This document shows positions 1 through 12,081 of a stretch of 64,000 nucleotides of DNA, piece after piece (position 1 is the stretch's first letter; the number at the start of each line of letters is the position of its first letter). The notes below the pieces were generated by a model that worked only from the letters and a program-made list of their open reading frames with translations, did no database searches and was not told where the DNA came from. Origin of the DNA: Paracoccaceae bacterium (lineage in GTDB: Bacteria; Pseudomonadota; Alphaproteobacteria; Rhodobacterales; Rhodobacteraceae); the NCBI GenBank assembly GCA_014323795.1, contig JACONK010000008.1:7738-71737 (forward strand), read 5' to 3'. A program made the position numbers and the translations under genes.

Positions 1-212
1 GTATCCTGAAAGATTAACGCAGCCCCCCAAAACAGCAGGCCATGCCATGCCCGCCCCGAATGCACCCAGATTGCGCGGAACGGGAAAACCCCTTGCCCGC
101 CCGTCTCACATAGTCCCGCATAGTCCCGCTAAAAAAGTTGCCCAACGCGGTTGACCGGATGCCCGCCCCCCGCTAAAAGCCCCCATCCGCCACCCCAAAC
201 GGAACCAAACCG

Positions 213-671
213 ATGAAAACCTTCTCCGCCACCCTGGCAGATATCGACAGGAAGTGGATACTGATAGATGCGGAAGGCCTCGTGCTGGGCCGGCTCGCCT
301 CAATCATTGCCATGCGCCTGCGGGGCAAGCATAAGGCCACCTTCACGCCTTCCATGAACATGGGCGACAACGTGATCGTCATCAACGCTGAAAAGGTACA
401 GGTGACGGGCCGGAAGCGTGACAAACCCAATTACTGGCATACGGGCTATCCCGGCGGGATTAAATCCCGCACTACCGGCCAGATACTGGCAGGCAAACAC
501 CCGGAACGCGTGGTGATGCAGGCGGTCAGGCGTATGCTGCCCGGCAACCGGCTTAGCCGCCGACAGATGACCAATCTGCGCGTCTACGCCGGCACAGGGC
601 ACCCGCACGAGGCACAGCAACCGGAAATCCTGAACGTGAAATCCATGAACAAGAAAAATACGCGGAGCTAG
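213..671 (+). CDS. rplM: 50S ribosomal protein L13
   Basis: 152 aa ORF with L13 motifs ([28 protein letters not shown]); directly followed by rpsI. Confidence 0.97.
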   Translation: MKTFSATLADIDRKWILIDAEGLVLGRLASIIAMRLRGKHKATFTPSMNMGDNVIVINAEKVQVTGRKRDKPNYWHTGYPGGIKSRTTGQILAGKHPERVVMQAVRRMLPGNRLSRRQMTNLRVYAGTGHPHEAQQPEILNVKSMNKKNTRS

Positions 672-674
672 CAA

Positions 675-1178
675 ATGGCTGACGAAATCAAATCTTTGGA
701 CGTTCTCGCCGCAGCTGTTGGCACAACCGATACCATGGATGCAGCAGAAGCTGCCGCACCTGTGCCGGCCCGCCAACCCCGGCGCGATGCGCTTGGCCGG
801 TCTTACGCAACCGGCAAACGCAAGGATGCGGTCGCCCGTGTCTGGATCAAGCCAGGTTCCGGCAAGGTTACCGTGAACGGTAAGGGAATAGACAGGTATT
901 TCGCCCGACCGGTGCTGCGGATGCTGTTGTGCCAGCCGTTTGAAGTGGCAGGCGTAAAAGGGGAATTCGATGTGATGGCAACTGTCAGGGGCGGGGGCCT
1001 GTCCGGTCAGGCCGGTGCTGTCAAACACGGCATTTCCAAGGCACTGCACCTTTATGAACCGTCCATGCATGCACCGCTGAAGGCTGCCGGCTTCCTGACC
1101 CGCGACGCCCGCGTTGTGGAACGGAAGAAATACGGCAAGCGCAAGGCGCGCCGCAGCTTCCAGTTCTCCAAGCGCTAG
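675..1178 (+). CDS. rpsI: 30S ribosomal protein S9
   Basis: C-terminus [15 protein letters not shown] and [21 protein letters not shown]; 3 nt after rplM. Confidence 0.97.
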   Translation: MADEIKSLDVLAAAVGTTDTMDAAEAAAPVPARQPRRDALGRSYATGKRKDAVARVWIKPGSGKVTVNGKGIDRYFARPVLRMLLCQPFEVAGVKGEFDVMATVRGGGLSGQAGAVKHGISKALHLYEPSMHAPLKAAGFLTRDARVVERKKYGKRKARRSFQFSKR

Positions 1179-1179
1179 G

Positions 1180-1446
1180 AAATTTGCTATCGAAGAAGAA
1201 TCGGCTTCTGGCGCAGAGATTGCCAGGGCACAGCGGGCTTGTGTGGATTGGATTTCCGAAGAATATGAAGACGTTAAGTATGACGCGTATGGTGAATTCA
1301 AAAGACAGCGGGGAAGCGATCTTGTATTTAAAGTATGGGGGAAAGAAAATAGCCGGGATACGAGGTACTCTGGTTATACTTGCGTGTATAATCTGGAAAC
1401 CAATAGAATGCTTAAGCCCAGTGCATATAATCAGTCTTATAACTAG
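1180..1446 (+). pseudogene. Orphan 3' gene fragment (no normal start codon or signal peptide)
   Basis: Frame encodes KFAIEEESASGAEIARAQRACVDWISEEYEDVKYDAYGEFKRQRGSDLVFKVWGKENSRDTRYSGYTCVYNLETNRMLKPSAYNQSYN*. It is protein-like, more AT-rich than the surroundings, begins right after the rpsI stop, and has no ATG in its first part. Confidence 0.4.
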
Positions 1447-1713
1447 GTCAAATGTGGTAGTTTTTAATATGTAAAGACAGTATTTGCTGGAGTATGCCCT
1501 GAACAGGTGCGGGAAGCCCGGGGCCTGTCCTTGGGCCTTGTTTTCAGATTTCGCAGTGCACCGGCCTGCAGGATGCCCTGGACCGGAAAGAGTGCCCCCT
1601 GCCGGCAGGAATGTCCGGGGCCCGGTGCTGTTTGAAACGCACCCCGTGCGAATGTCGGAACAGCCCCTTGGCCGTTTTCGGCATGAACGCCCGCCAGGCC
1701 AGGAACCAAAACC

Positions 1714-2745
1714 ATGCTAGAGCTGAAAAATATCGCAATTCTCGGGGCTTCCGGCTACACTGGCGCGGAGCTTGTACGCCTGATTGCAACACATCCGGGG
1801 CTGTGCATCCGGGCCCTTTGCGCCAATTCCAGGGCCGGTATGGCCTATGCGGATGTTTTCCCGCACCTGCGGCACCTCGACTTGCCGAATATGATAACGA
1901 TTGAAGAGGTGAATTTTGCCGGCATAGATCTCTGCTTTTGCGCACTGCCACACGCAACCAGCCAGGACATCATCCCCAAACTGCCGACCACGCTCAAAAT
2001 CGTGGACCTGTCTGCTGATTTCCGTTTACGCGACCCGAAGGTCTATGCCCGGTGGTACGGCCGCGTACATTCCGCCGTGGAGATGCAGGGGGAGGCCGTC
2101 TATGGCCTTACAGAATACTATCGCACCGCCATCGCCGGCGCACGGCTGGTTGCGGGTACCGGCTGCAATGCCATGGCTGGCCTGATGCCGCTCTTGCCGC
2201 TTTTGCAGGCAGGCGTGATCGAAACGGATGACATCGTGATCGATCTGGCCACCGGCGTTTCCGGCGCAGGGCGCACAGCAAAACAGGGCATGCTGCACGC
2301 TGAGGTTTCCGAAGGCTATCGCGCCTATAACGTCGCGGCCCACCGGCACCTGGCGGAGTTTGACCAGGAAATGAGCGCGATTGCGGGAAGGGCGGTGAAG
2401 GTTACATTTGTGCCGCACCTGCTGCCGCAAAACCGCGGCATCCTGGCCACCTGCTATGTCAAGGGGGGGGCGGAGGCGATCCACGCTACCCTGCGGGCAA
2501 AATATGACGATGAACCTTTCGTGATCGTCCTGCCCCTGGGGCAGGCACCGGCCACGCAACACGTGCGCGGGTCCAACTTCTGCCACCTCGGGGTGGTCGC
2601 TGACAGGCACCCGGGCCGGGTAATGGTCTTTTCCGCGCTCGACAACCTGACCAAGGGAGCGAGCGGGCAGGCCATCCAGAACGCCAACCTGATGCTGGGC
2701 CTGCCAGAGGCGATGGGGTTGAACCTTGCACCGCTGTTCCCCTGA
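1714..2745 (+). CDS. argC: N-acetyl-gamma-glutamyl-phosphate reductase
   Basis: [18 protein letters not shown]-terminus; [18 protein letters not shown] active-site region; full length. Confidence 0.96.
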   Translation: MLELKNIAILGASGYTGAELVRLIATHPGLCIRALCANSRAGMAYADVFPHLRHLDLPNMITIEEVNFAGIDLCFCALPHATSQDIIPKLPTTLKIVDLSADFRLRDPKVYARWYGRVHSAVEMQGEAVYGLTEYYRTAIAGARLVAGTGCNAMAGLMPLLPLLQAGVIETDDIVIDLATGVSGAGRTAKQGMLHAEVSEGYRAYNVAAHRHLAEFDQEMSAIAGRAVKVTFVPHLLPQNRGILATCYVKGGAEAIHATLRAKYDDEPFVIVLPLGQAPATQHVRGSNFCHLGVVADRHPGRVMVFSALDNLTKGASGQAIQNANLMLGLPEAMGLNLAPLFP

Positions 2746-3105
2746 TCCGGCCCCGAACCATTTTCCGAAACACCTTCACGGATTCAACCGGCGGGATGAC
2801 AGGCAGATGATCCATATGCCCCCTGCCGACAATCTTCCCGTTGCGCTGAACCGGTATTTTCATCGGTCAGGCCCGTTCGGAAGCGCCGGGGGCCAGGCTG
2901 TTTGCATTCACGCATGCCTGTCTCGCGGAAACCCCGTAATCACCCCTGACCGGGGTGGCGGAGGGCAGCCACAGGCCCCCCATGACCTGATTGATGGCAC
3001 TTTGGCGGGAGTTGTGATAATAACCCTGTTTTATGTAATTATGCGCCGCAATCCATTATATCCGGTGCGGCACTCAACGCAGCTATCAGACAGGCAGGCA
3101 ATCAG

Positions 3106-3543
3106 GTGACAGGTCTGAAAAAACGGCGGCGTATCCGGCTGACAGGGCTGGGCTTTTGTGTGATCGCTGTAGCGTTCGGGATTATCTATGTGGCACTCGG
3201 CGATGCGGTTCAGTTCTTCTATTCCCCCAGCCAGGTCGCTGAAAACCCGCCGGAAGCGGGCCGTCTTTTCCGCCTCGGCGGGCTGATCAGGGAAGGCACG
3301 CTCAACAAAAGTACGCGAGACGCGTCTTTTGTGGTTACAGATGGCGGGCATTCTGTCAAAGTCGTTTACACTGGTGTGCTGCCGGACCTGATTGTTGAGG
3401 GCCAGGGGGCAATTGCCACGGGCCGGATGCAGGGTGAAATCTTTGTGGCCCGGGAAGTGCTCGCCAAGCATGACGAAAAATACATGCCCAAAGAGATAGC
3501 CGACGCATTGAAAGAGCAGGGTTTTTACCGGCCGACCCAATAA
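3106..3543 (+). CDS. ccmE: Cytochrome c maturation protein CcmE
   Basis: LVVGG-like C-terminal heme-chaperone fold with VLAKHDEKYMPKEI; upstream of ccmF. Confidence 0.93.
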   Translation: MTGLKKRRRIRLTGLGFCVIAVAFGIIYVALGDAVQFFYSPSQVAENPPEAGRLFRLGGLIREGTLNKSTRDASFVVTDGGHSVKVVYTGVLPDLIVEGQGAIATGRMQGEIFVAREVLAKHDEKYMPKEIADALKEQGFYRPTQ

Positions 3544-3629
3544 ACTAACGGCGCATGCCACCGTACGCGCCCGAACATGTCTGTCATTTTGATTTGTTAA
3601 ACCGAAAGTATGCCCGTATACTGCAAGGC

Positions 3630-5603
3630 ATGCTGAACGAAATTGGTCATTTCGCGGTAATACTTGCCTTCGCCGTTGCGATTGCGCAGGCCTTTGTGCC
3701 GCTTGTCGGGGCGCAGCGGAACTGGGCCGGCTGGATGGCCTTCGGTGCCGCGGCTGCCAGCGTACAGTTCTTTCTGGTCGCGCTCGGCTTCGGCATTCTG
3801 ATCAACGCATTTGTCGTTTCTGATTTTTCGCTCAGCCTGGTGGCGGCCAACAGCCATTCGGCGAAGCCGATGCTTTACAAGGTCACGGGCGTTTGGGGCA
3901 ATCACGAAGGTTCCATGCTCTTGTGGATCATGATCCTTACGCTTTACGGTGCCTTGGTGGCCTGGTTCGGGCAGGGTTTGCCCGCCCGGCTGAAGGCCCG
4001 CGTTCTGGCCGTGCAGTCCATGATCGCCGTTGCCTTTCTGGCGTTCCTGATCTTCACGTCGAACCCGTTTACGCGCCAGGTGCCGCCACCGCTCGAAGGG
4101 CGCGATCTGAACCCGCTGTTGCAGGATCCGGGGCTCGCTTTCCACCCGCCGTTCCTGTATCTTGGCTATGTCGGGCTTTCGATGAGCTTCTCTTTCGCTG
4201 TCGCAGCCCTGATCGAAGGGCGTGTGGATGCGGCCTGGGCACGGTGGGTGCGGCCCTGGGCCCTGCTCGCCTGGGTCACGCTGACCATTGGCATAACGCT
4301 GGGGTCCTGGTGGGCCTATTATGAACTTGGCTGGGGTGGCTGGTGGTTCTGGGATCCGGTCGAAAACGCATCCTTTATGCCCTGGCTTATTGCTGCCGCG
4401 CTCTTGCATTCCGCCATCGTGGTGGAAAAGCGGGATACTTTAAAAAGCTGGACTATTCTATTGGCATTGCTGGGTTTTTCATTTTCACTTATCGGCACAT
4501 TCATCGTGCGTTCCGGTGTGATCACATCGGTCCATGCCTTTGCGAATGATCCGGAGCGTGGCCGGTTCATCCTGTGGATTCTCTGCATTGTTACCGGCGG
4601 TGCGCTGACGCTTTACGCCCTGCGGGCACACCGGCTGCAATCGGGCCCTGCCTTCGGTTTTGTCAGTCGCGAAAGCGGACTGGTGATCAATAACCTGCTT
4701 TTGATCGTGGCAACGGTGGTGGTTTTTGTCGGTACTCTATGGCCGCTGGCGGCAGAGATTGTGACGGGGCGTAAAGTATCTGTCGGCCCTCCCTTTTTCA
4801 ACGCAGCCTTTACGCCTTTCATGGTTGCGCTGATCGTGGTGCTGCCATTTGGTGCGATGCTGCCCTGGAAGCGGGGCAAGGCCCGGGTTACGGTGCGCAA
4901 CCTGCGCGGGGTTGCGGCGTTATCTGTCGCGCTTGGCATTTTTGTCTGGTCAGTGCAAACGGGGGGGCGCATGCTGGCACCTGTCGGGCTGATGCTGGCC
5001 GCCTGGCTGGTTATGGGTGCCTTTTGGGATTTGCTCCTGCGGGCGCGCATCGGGGATGTCCCGCCTAGTGCTGCATGGCGGCGCCTGCAGAAATTGCCGC
5101 GCAGCGACTGGGGCAAGGCTGTGGCCCATGCGGGGCTTGGCCTGGTGGTATTCGGCATCGCTTCCATCACCGCGTGGGAAACGGAAGATATCCGTGTTGC
5201 CCGCATTGGCGACCGGTTTTCGGCAGGTGGCTACGAATTTGAATTGCGCACTGTCAACGACGTGAAAGGCCCCAACTATGTGGCGGAAATTGCAACAATC
5301 GGTGCCTATCGTAATGACAAGGAGATCGCCATCCTGCGACCTGAACGGCGGTTTTACCCGGTTCAGCGCATGCCCACGACCGAGGCGGCGATTGACATGG
5401 GGTTAACCCGCGACCTCTATGTGGTGATCGGCGGTGATCGGTCCGACGGTGTATGGACCATGCGGACCTACATCAAACCTTTCGCCAACTGGATTTGGAT
5501 CGGGGCGATTGTGATGTCCCTGGGCGGTGTGCTCAGCCTCACCGACAGGCGTTACCGCGTCGGGGCCGGGGCACCCAGGGCAGGGGTGCGACCTGCCGAA
5601 TGA
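3630..5603 (+). CDS. ccmF: Cytochrome c heme lyase subunit CcmF
   Basis: WWAYYELGWGGWWFWDPVENASFMPWL WWD domain. Start chosen at MLNEIGHFAVILAF inside the 3555 ORF. Confidence 0.95.
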   Translation: MLNEIGHFAVILAFAVAIAQAFVPLVGAQRNWAGWMAFGAAAASVQFFLVALGFGILINAFVVSDFSLSLVAANSHSAKPMLYKVTGVWGNHEGSMLLWIMILTLYGALVAWFGQGLPARLKARVLAVQSMIAVAFLAFLIFTSNPFTRQVPPPLEGRDLNPLLQDPGLAFHPPFLYLGYVGLSMSFSFAVAALIEGRVDAAWARWVRPWALLAWVTLTIGITLGSWWAYYELGWGGWWFWDPVENASFMPWLIAAALLHSAIVVEKRDTLKSWTILLALLGFSFSLIGTFIVRSGVITSVHAFANDPERGRFILWILCIVTGGALTLYALRAHRLQSGPAFGFVSRESGLVINNLLLIVATVVVFVGTLWPLAAEIVTGRKVSVGPPFFNAAFTPFMVALIVVLPFGAMLPWKRGKARVTVRNLRGVAALSVALGIFVWSVQTGGRMLAPVGLMLAAWLVMGAFWDLLLRARIGDVPPSAAWRRLQKLPRSDWGKAVAHAGLGLVVFGIASITAWETEDIRVARIGDRFSAGGYEFELRTVNDVKGPNYVAEIATIGAYRNDKEIAILRPERRFYPVQRMPTTEAAIDMGLTRDLYVVIGGDRSDGVWTMRTYIKPFANWIWIGAIVMSLGGVLSLTDRRYRVGAGAPRAGVRPAE

Positions 5604-6049
5604 AGCGGATTATTCTGCCCCTCTTTCTGCTGGCGTCCCCTGTGGCTGCGGTGCAGCCGGGCGAGATACTGGACAACCCGGTGCTGGAGGCCCGCGCCCG
5701 TGCGTTATCAAAGAATCTGCGCTGCCTTGTCTGCAGAAATGAAAACATCGACAGTTCCGACGCACAGGTGGCCGCAGACCTTAGGATGCTGGTACGTGAA
5801 CGGCTCATGGCCGGGGACACGGATCAGCAGGTGCTCGACCACATCGTTGCGCGGTATGGGGAGTTCGTGCTGCTGCGCCCGACCTGGTCCCGCGGCAACG
5901 CGATTCTGTGGCTGACAGGCCCGTTGGCACTTGGGGCCGGGCTTTTCCTTGTTACAAGCCTTGTATGCAGCAGCCGCAGGCGCACCGGTGGCCAACCGTT
6001 GAGCAGGGATGAAGCCACCCGTCTGGCAGAGTTGACCCGGGACGACTGA
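5600..6049 (+). CDS. ccmH: Cytochrome c maturation protein CcmH
   Basis: Signal peptide plus LRCLVCRNENIDSSDAQVAADLR (LRCxxC motif); ATGA overlap with ccmF. Confidence 0.95.
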   Translation: MKRIILPLFLLASPVAAVQPGEILDNPVLEARARALSKNLRCLVCRNENIDSSDAQVAADLRMLVRERLMAGDTDQQVLDHIVARYGEFVLLRPTWSRGNAILWLTGPLALGAGLFLVTSLVCSSRRRTGGQPLSRDEATRLAELTRDD

Positions 6050-6132
6050 TCCGCCCTTCTGTCGCAATTTTTTGCTTCATATTCCCGGCCATCTGTCTAT
6101 CGTGTCGCCGAACAAACACCCGGAGGTAGCCC

Positions 6133-6909
6133 ATGGATTACGAAACGATCCTTTATGACCTGTCAGACAACATCGCGACGATGACCCTGAACCGGCCCGA
6201 TGCGATGAACGGGCTGACAAGCCGGATGCGGGCCGAAATCCTGTATGCCGTAAAACAGTCCCAGGATGAGGCACGGGTGCTGGTGATCACCGGCATGGGC
6301 CGCGGCTTCTGTTCCGGCCAGGATCTGGGCGATGCGCGCAATGTTGATGAGATCGATCTTGAAAGTACACTGCGCGATGAGTACGAACCAATGATTCGTG
6401 CCATCTATGACAGCCGAATCCCGACGATTGCCGCCGTAAACGGGGTCGCGGCGGGTGCCGGGGCCAACCTGGCCCTGTCGGCGGATGTGGTGATTGCGGC
6501 CGAAAGTGCCAGTTTCATGCAGGTCTTTTCCCGCATCGGGCTGATCCCGGACGCAGGTGGCACCTATTGGCTGCCACGCCAGATCGGCTTTGCCCGGGCC
6601 ATGGGTGCCGCCCTTTTTGCCGAACCGGTGCCCGCCACAAAAGCCGCGGAATGGGGTATGATCTGGGAGGCAGTACCAGACGGGAGTTTTGCCGCTGTCG
6701 TGCGCACCCGCGCACAGCACCTGGCATGCGGGCCGACGGAAGGCTATCGCCTTATCAAAAAGGCACTGCGGTCAAGTGTGGATCAGACCCTGGATCAGCA
6801 ACTGGAAACCGAAGCACAGCTGCAAGGCAAGGCTGGCAGAACATTTGACTTTCGCGAAGGGGTTCTGGCCTTTTTGGAAAAGCGCAAGGCGCAGTTTGAA
6901 GGGCGTTAA
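6133..6909 (+). CDS. Enoyl-CoA hydratase/isomerase family protein (PaaG-like)
   Basis: Crotonase motifs GMGRGFCSGQDL and AAVNGVAAGAGANLALSADVVIAA. Confidence 0.9.
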   Translation: MDYETILYDLSDNIATMTLNRPDAMNGLTSRMRAEILYAVKQSQDEARVLVITGMGRGFCSGQDLGDARNVDEIDLESTLRDEYEPMIRAIYDSRIPTIAAVNGVAAGAGANLALSADVVIAAESASFMQVFSRIGLIPDAGGTYWLPRQIGFARAMGAALFAEPVPATKAAEWGMIWEAVPDGSFAAVVRTRAQHLACGPTEGYRLIKKALRSSVDQTLDQQLETEAQLQGKAGRTFDFREGVLAFLEKRKAQFEGR

Positions 6910-7182
6910 CCGCCCGCCGTACCCGGCTAATCAAGCCTGGCAAGTTAACCAGGGACACAGGTTTTTCAAAGGTAAGGCCGCATGGCCGCAGGGGCAGGCT
7001 GAGGGTCGGCGCACAGGGGCCTGCACCATCGGACGGTGAATGGCCTGATCCCCTGCGCCCCTCCGGCGGGCTGCCTGCGGGGCGGCGGCGGATGCGCGGC
7101 AGGCCGGGCCTTCCGTATCGGTTTGGAAATTCCACAGGGTGGTGCGGGTTTCCGGCCCAAAAGGATATCACGTGCTTTCTTT

Positions 7183-8478
7183 CTATCGGTCTTCCACGTC
7201 CACGTAATCGCGCCGCGTGTTCCCGCTGTAGAGCTGACGGGGGCGCCCGATTTTCATGGCCGGATCCTCGATCATCTCTTTCCACTGGGAAATCCAGCCG
7301 ACAGTGCGGCTGAGCGCGAAGATCGGGGTGAACATAGAGGTGTTGAACCCCATCGCCTCCAGTATGACGCCGGAATAGAAATCCACGTTGGGGAAGAGCT
7401 TTTTTTCGGCGAAGTAATCATCTTCCAGCGCGATGCGCTCCAGCTCCTTGGCGACCTGCAACTTCTTGTTTTTTTCTACACCCAGAAGGCCCAACACCTC
7501 ATCCGCGGACTGTTTCATCACCTTCGCACGGGGATCAAGGTTTTTGTAAACCCGGTGGCCAAAGCCCATAAGGCGGAAAGGGTCGTTCCTGTCCTTCGCA
7601 CGGGTGATGAATGCGGGGATGCGGTCAACTTCGCCGATTTCTTCCAGCATTTCAAGGCAGGCCTGGTTGGCACCGCCATGGGACGGACCCCAAAGGCAGG
7701 CGATGCCGGCAGCGATGCAGGCGAGCGGGTTTGCCCCCGAGGATGACGCCAGCCGGACCGTGGAGGTCGATGCGTTTTGTTCATGGTCGGCGTGCAGAAT
7801 AAATATGCGGTCCATCGCACGGCTCAGGATCGGGTTCACCTGATAGTCCTCTGTCGGAACCGAAAAACACATGCGCAGGAAGTTTGACGCGTAGTCGAGG
7901 TCGTTGCGCGGATATACGAACGGCTGCCCGGTGGAATACTTGTAGGCCCAGGCGGCAATCGTCGGCATCTTGGCTATCAGCCGGATTGAGGCGACCTCCC
8001 GCTGCCAGGGGTCATTTATATCCGTCGAATCGTGGTAGAAGGCGGACATGGCACCGACCACCCCCACCATAATTGCCATCGGATGCGCGTCGCGGCGGAA
8101 ACCACGGAAAAAATTCACCATCTGTTCATGCAGCATGGTGTGCGTTGTTACCCGGTTTTCAAAATCCTCAATCTGATCCGCATTCGGCAGTTTCCCGTAA
8201 AGCAGCAGGTAGCATACCTCCAGGTAGTGGGATTTTTCTGCCAGCTGATCAATCGGATAGCCGCGGTGCAGCAATTCGCCTCTGGCACCGTCAATAAAGG
8301 TGATGGAACTGTCGCAGGCGGCCGTAGAGGTGAAGCCAGGGTCGTAGGTAAAGACATTGCCTTCGGAATAGAGATTGCGGATATCAATCACATCCGGTCC
8401 GGCAGTGGGTGAGTAAATCGGCAGATCGAGGGTTTTTCCGTCAATTTCGAGCCGCGCAGTGCGTTGAGTTTCAGCCAT
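7183..8478 (-). CDS. gltA: Citrate synthase (type II)
   Basis: 431 aa; [41 protein letters not shown]. Confidence 0.97.
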   Translation of the reverse strand: MAETQRTARLEIDGKTLDLPIYSPTAGPDVIDIRNLYSEGNVFTYDPGFTSTAACDSSITFIDGARGELLHRGYPIDQLAEKSHYLEVCYLLLYGKLPNADQIEDFENRVTTHTMLHEQMVNFFRGFRRDAHPMAIMVGVVGAMSAFYHDSTDINDPWQREVASIRLIAKMPTIAAWAYKYSTGQPFVYPRNDLDYASNFLRMCFSVPTEDYQVNPILSRAMDRIFILHADHEQNASTSTVRLASSSGANPLACIAAGIACLWGPSHGGANQACLEMLEEIGEVDRIPAFITRAKDRNDPFRLMGFGHRVYKNLDPRAKVMKQSADEVLGLLGVEKNKKLQVAKELERIALEDDYFAEKKLFPNVDFYSGVILEAMGFNTSMFTPIFALSRTVGWISQWKEMIEDPAMKIGRPRQLYSGNTRRDYVDVEDR

Positions 8479-8513
8479 GCTTTTCTCCTTCCCTGGTGCC
8501 TCGGCGCGGCCTT

Positions 8514-9926
8514 TCAGCGACCACGGGTCACCGCGTCATTCAATCGGGCAATGGATTCTTCCTGCCCCAGATGTGCCATCATGTCGAACACCGATGGCGC
8601 AACACTACGCCCGCTGAGGACAGCCCGCAGGGGCTGGGCGATCTGCCCGAGTTTGATACCCTTTTGTGCCGCGAAATCAGCGACCACGGCTTCCAGGTCT
8701 TCCTTGTTGAAATTTGCATGCTGCAATGCAGCAGTCAACTCGTTCAGTACACGGACAGAAACAGAATTGAGTTTTTCCGCAGCTTTCTCATCCGCTTCAA
8801 AAGGCCGGGTTCCGGTCGCAAAATATGCCTTTTCCAGGATATCAGGCAATTTTCTGGCCCCATTTTTGGCAATTGGCAGGGCAGCCTGCAGTTTGGCGGC
8901 TGTTTCCGCGTCCAGGGCGGGTTCCTTGATTTGCACAAGGTAGGCTGCGATTTCCTCCATCAATTCCGCGTCATCGCTGCGTGCGATGTGGAAAAGCCCG
9001 ACGTTATCGAGCTTTTTGAAATCGAGCCGGGCCGGGGCCTTGCCGATACCGGGAAAGTCAAACCAGTCTTTTGCCTGTTCGGTGGTGAAGAGCTCATCAT
9101 TGCCGTGGCTCCACCCCAGTCGCGCCAGATAGTTGCGCATGGTCGCGGCGGTGTAACCCATGGCGAGATAATCCATGATCCCGAGCGCACCATGCCGTTT
9201 TGACAGTTTCTTGCCGTCCTCCCCGTGAATGAGCGGGATATGGGCAAAGACCGGCAGAGCCCAATCCATGGCGCGGTAGATCAGGCTCTGCCGTCCGGCG
9301 TTGATCAGATGATCGTCGCCGCGGATTACATGGCTCACGCCCATATCGTGGTCATCCACCACCGCGGCGAGCATATAGGTCGGCGTACCGTCGGAGCGTA
9401 GCAATACCAGATCATCAAGCGTTCCTGCCCGCCATTCGACCTTCTTCCGTATTTTGTCGTTGACCCGTATGACACCGGTCTGCGGGGCTTTCAGGCGCAC
9501 GACACAGGGCGCATCAGGTGCAGTAGCCGGGTTCGCATCGCGCCAGGGGGATTGGAAAAGTGCCGCCTGTCCTTCCCTCCGTGCGGTTTCGCGGAAGGTT
9601 TCGATTTCTTCGGGCGTGGAATAGCAGCGGTATGCGGTACCGTTCTCCAGCATTGTTTTTGCGACCTCCGCATGGCGGCTGGCGCGCTCAAACTGGCTGA
9701 TTGGTTCGCCGTCCCAATCGAGCCCCAGCCAGGCCAGGCCGTCCAGGATCGCATCTGTCGCTTCCGGTGTCGAACGTGCACGGTCTGTATCTTCTATGCG
9801 CAACATGAACCTGCCGCCGCGCCCGCGGGCATAAAGCCAATTGAAAAACGCCGTGCGCGCCCCGCCGATGTGCAGAAAACCGGTGGGAGATGGGGCAAAG
9901 CGGGTGACAACGGGCGTATCGGACAT
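8514..9926 (-). CDS. gltX: Glutamate--tRNA ligase
   Basis: [19 protein letters not shown] and KLSKRHG class I aaRS signatures. Confidence 0.96.
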   Translation of the reverse strand: MSDTPVVTRFAPSPTGFLHIGGARTAFFNWLYARGRGGRFMLRIEDTDRARSTPEATDAILDGLAWLGLDWDGEPISQFERASRHAEVAKTMLENGTAYRCYSTPEEIETFRETARREGQAALFQSPWRDANPATAPDAPCVVRLKAPQTGVIRVNDKIRKKVEWRAGTLDDLVLLRSDGTPTYMLAAVVDDHDMGVSHVIRGDDHLINAGRQSLIYRAMDWALPVFAHIPLIHGEDGKKLSKRHGALGIMDYLAMGYTAATMRNYLARLGWSHGNDELFTTEQAKDWFDFPGIGKAPARLDFKKLDNVGLFHIARSDDAELMEEIAAYLVQIKEPALDAETAAKLQAALPIAKNGARKLPDILEKAYFATGTRPFEADEKAAEKLNSVSVRVLNELTAALQHANFNKEDLEAVVADFAAQKGIKLGQIAQPLRAVLSGRSVAPSVFDMMAHLGQEESIARLNDAVTRGR

Positions 9927-10005
9927 CGTTCTGATTAACCTCTTGGTAACCTTGTTTGCGTAAGTTTCGCACGACGATTGGAAAGACCTTCATTAGGCAA
10001 CAGCG

Positions 10006-12081
10006 GTGAAGCTGACAAGACAGGCTGCCTACTTGGTTATGGTGGATGGGCTCTACGCTCAGGCCCCCCGGTTTTTCCTGTGGGTGCCTGTCTGGCTGGG
10101 AGCCGGGGCAGCGGCCTATTTCTCTTTGCGCTTTGAACCGGGTATCGGCAGTTTTGCATGGTGTGCCGCGGTGACTTTGGCAGCTCTTTCGCTGGTTCTG
10201 CGGGGTGGAGATCTCCTGCGGGTGCTGGCCTGGTGTCCACTTTTGTTCAGCATCGGTTTTGGCTTGACGGCCTGGCGCAGTCACTCGGTATCGGCACCGA
10301 AACTCGGCTGGCATTATTACGGTGCGATAGAGGGGCGGGTTGTGCATCTGGACCGGTCTGCAAATAACATGATTCGTGTTACCCTCGCGGATCCGATCAT
10401 GGAGAAATTTTCGCCGGAGCATACGCCGTACCGTGTGCGCGTAGCCTTACATTCGAAAGTGGAAGGTACTAAACTGACGCCTGGCGCACGGATTATGCTG
10501 ACCGGGCACCTGTCCCCACCCGGCGGGCCGGTGGAACCGGGCGGTTTTGATTTTCAGCGCAAGGCCTGGTATGCGTCGCTCGGTGCTGTGGGGTATACCC
10601 GGGCACCGCCTGTGTTGGCGGTGCCGCCACAGGATGTATCCTGGGCGGATCGTATCTTTGCCTGGCGCATGGGGATTGCTGACTGGCTGCGCGCTGGCAT
10701 CCCCGGCCAGAACGGTGCATTTGCGGCGGCGATTCTGGCAGGCGACCGGTCGGAAATTGATCCGGAACGGCTGGAGGATCTGCGTCAGTCAAACCTTGCC
10801 CATCTGCTGGCGATTTCCGGGCTGCATATGGGATTGATGACCGGGTTTGTCTTTGCCGTGGTACGATTTGTGCTGGCAACTGTCCCGGCCGTGGCCTTGC
10901 GCCTGCCGGGCAAGAAAATCGCCGCCGTGGTCGCGCTGCTGGCGGGCGCGGGGTATCTGGCACTAAGCGGGGCGAGCATCGCCACGCAGCGCGCCTTTGT
11001 GATGGTCGCGGTGATGCTTGTCGCCGTTCTGATAGATCGGGCTGCAATCACCCTGCGGGCGGTGGCAACTGCGGCCACAATTCTGATTGTGTTACGCCCG
11101 GAATCCCTGACAGAGCCCGGTTTTCAGATGTCTTTTGCGGCGACCACGGCCCTGGTGGCAACCTTTGAATGGTTGAACCGGACACAGGTCTGGCACCGTA
11201 TGCGATATGGTCGGGGAAAGCAGGTTGCCCCGGCACTGTCGCTCTTTGTGGCGTCATTTGTCGCTGCTGCGGCGACGGCACCGATTTCTGCCTACCACTT
11301 CAATACCATGGCGCAATACGGGCTGATTGCCAACATGGCCTCCGTCCCGGTGATGAGCCTTGTTGTCATGCCTGCCGGGGTGACCGCAGCCGTGCTGGCA
11401 CCCCTGGGCCTGGAAACCCCGGCACTTTGGCTGATGAGCCTTGGGATTGGCTGGATTTTGAATGTCGCAACCTGGGTGGCAGGTTTTCCCGGATCTGTTA
11501 TCCGCATTCCTGCTGCGCCAGTGGCTGTGCTGAGCCTTATTATGATGGGCCTGCTGTGGGTTGTTATCTGGCGCGGGCCCGTACGCCTTGCAGGGTTTGC
11601 AGGGGTATTGCCTGGTATTCTGCTTTGGGCATGGGCCGAAAGGCCGGATATTCTGGTAACGGATAACGGGCACCTGGTAGGTATCGCGACCAAAGACGGT
11701 CGGGTGCTGAGCAAACCGCGCGGCAACAGGTTTGCTGCGGCGGTCTGGCTGGAAAACGACGGGGATGCGCTAAGCCAGCCGGAGGCGGCGGCACGCCATG
11801 CTTTTGACCGGCGCAGCTGGACGTTTCAGGCAGAGAATTATACCGTTGCTTTCAATGCGGAAAAAGAGCCGGAGCCGTCGCAATTGAAGGCGCTCTGCCG
11901 GCAGATGTCACTTGTTATTTTGCCAAACGTGGATGAAGGGCCGGATGGATGCCTGGTGCTGACCCGCAGGATCCTGCGCAACCGCGGGCCTGCGGCGATT
12001 GATGCAGGGCCGGACGGTAAACTGACTGTGACCCACGTGCGCGATGTGACAGGCGAGCGGTTGTGGAACGCCAGGAACTAA
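10006..12081 (+). CDS. comEC: ComEC/Rec2-family competence protein
   Basis: LAHLLAISGLHMGLMTG competence domain; 691 aa membrane protein; next to gltX and lexA remnant. Confidence 0.9.
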   Translation: MKLTRQAAYLVMVDGLYAQAPRFFLWVPVWLGAGAAAYFSLRFEPGIGSFAWCAAVTLAALSLVLRGGDLLRVLAWCPLLFSIGFGLTAWRSHSVSAPKLGWHYYGAIEGRVVHLDRSANNMIRVTLADPIMEKFSPEHTPYRVRVALHSKVEGTKLTPGARIMLTGHLSPPGGPVEPGGFDFQRKAWYASLGAVGYTRAPPVLAVPPQDVSWADRIFAWRMGIADWLRAGIPGQNGAFAAAILAGDRSEIDPERLEDLRQSNLAHLLAISGLHMGLMTGFVFAVVRFVLATVPAVALRLPGKKIAAVVALLAGAGYLALSGASIATQRAFVMVAVMLVAVLIDRAAITLRAVATAATILIVLRPESLTEPGFQMSFAATTALVATFEWLNRTQVWHRMRYGRGKQVAPALSLFVASFVAAAATAPISAYHFNTMAQYGLIANMASVPVMSLVVMPAGVTAAVLAPLGLETPALWLMSLGIGWILNVATWVAGFPGSVIRIPAAPVAVLSLIMMGLLWVVIWRGPVRLAGFAGVLPGILLWAWAERPDILVTDNGHLVGIATKDGRVLSKPRGNRFAAAVWLENDGDALSQPEAAARHAFDRRSWTFQAENYTVAFNAEKEPEPSQLKALCRQMSLVILPNVDEGPDGCLVLTRRILRNRGPAAIDAGPDGKLTVTHVRDVTGERLWNARN

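Noticed and set aside
300-1301. 333-aa minus-strand ORF opposite rplM/rpsI
   Set aside because: Antisense to two confident ribosomal protein genes; high-GC shadow ORF with no recognisable domain.
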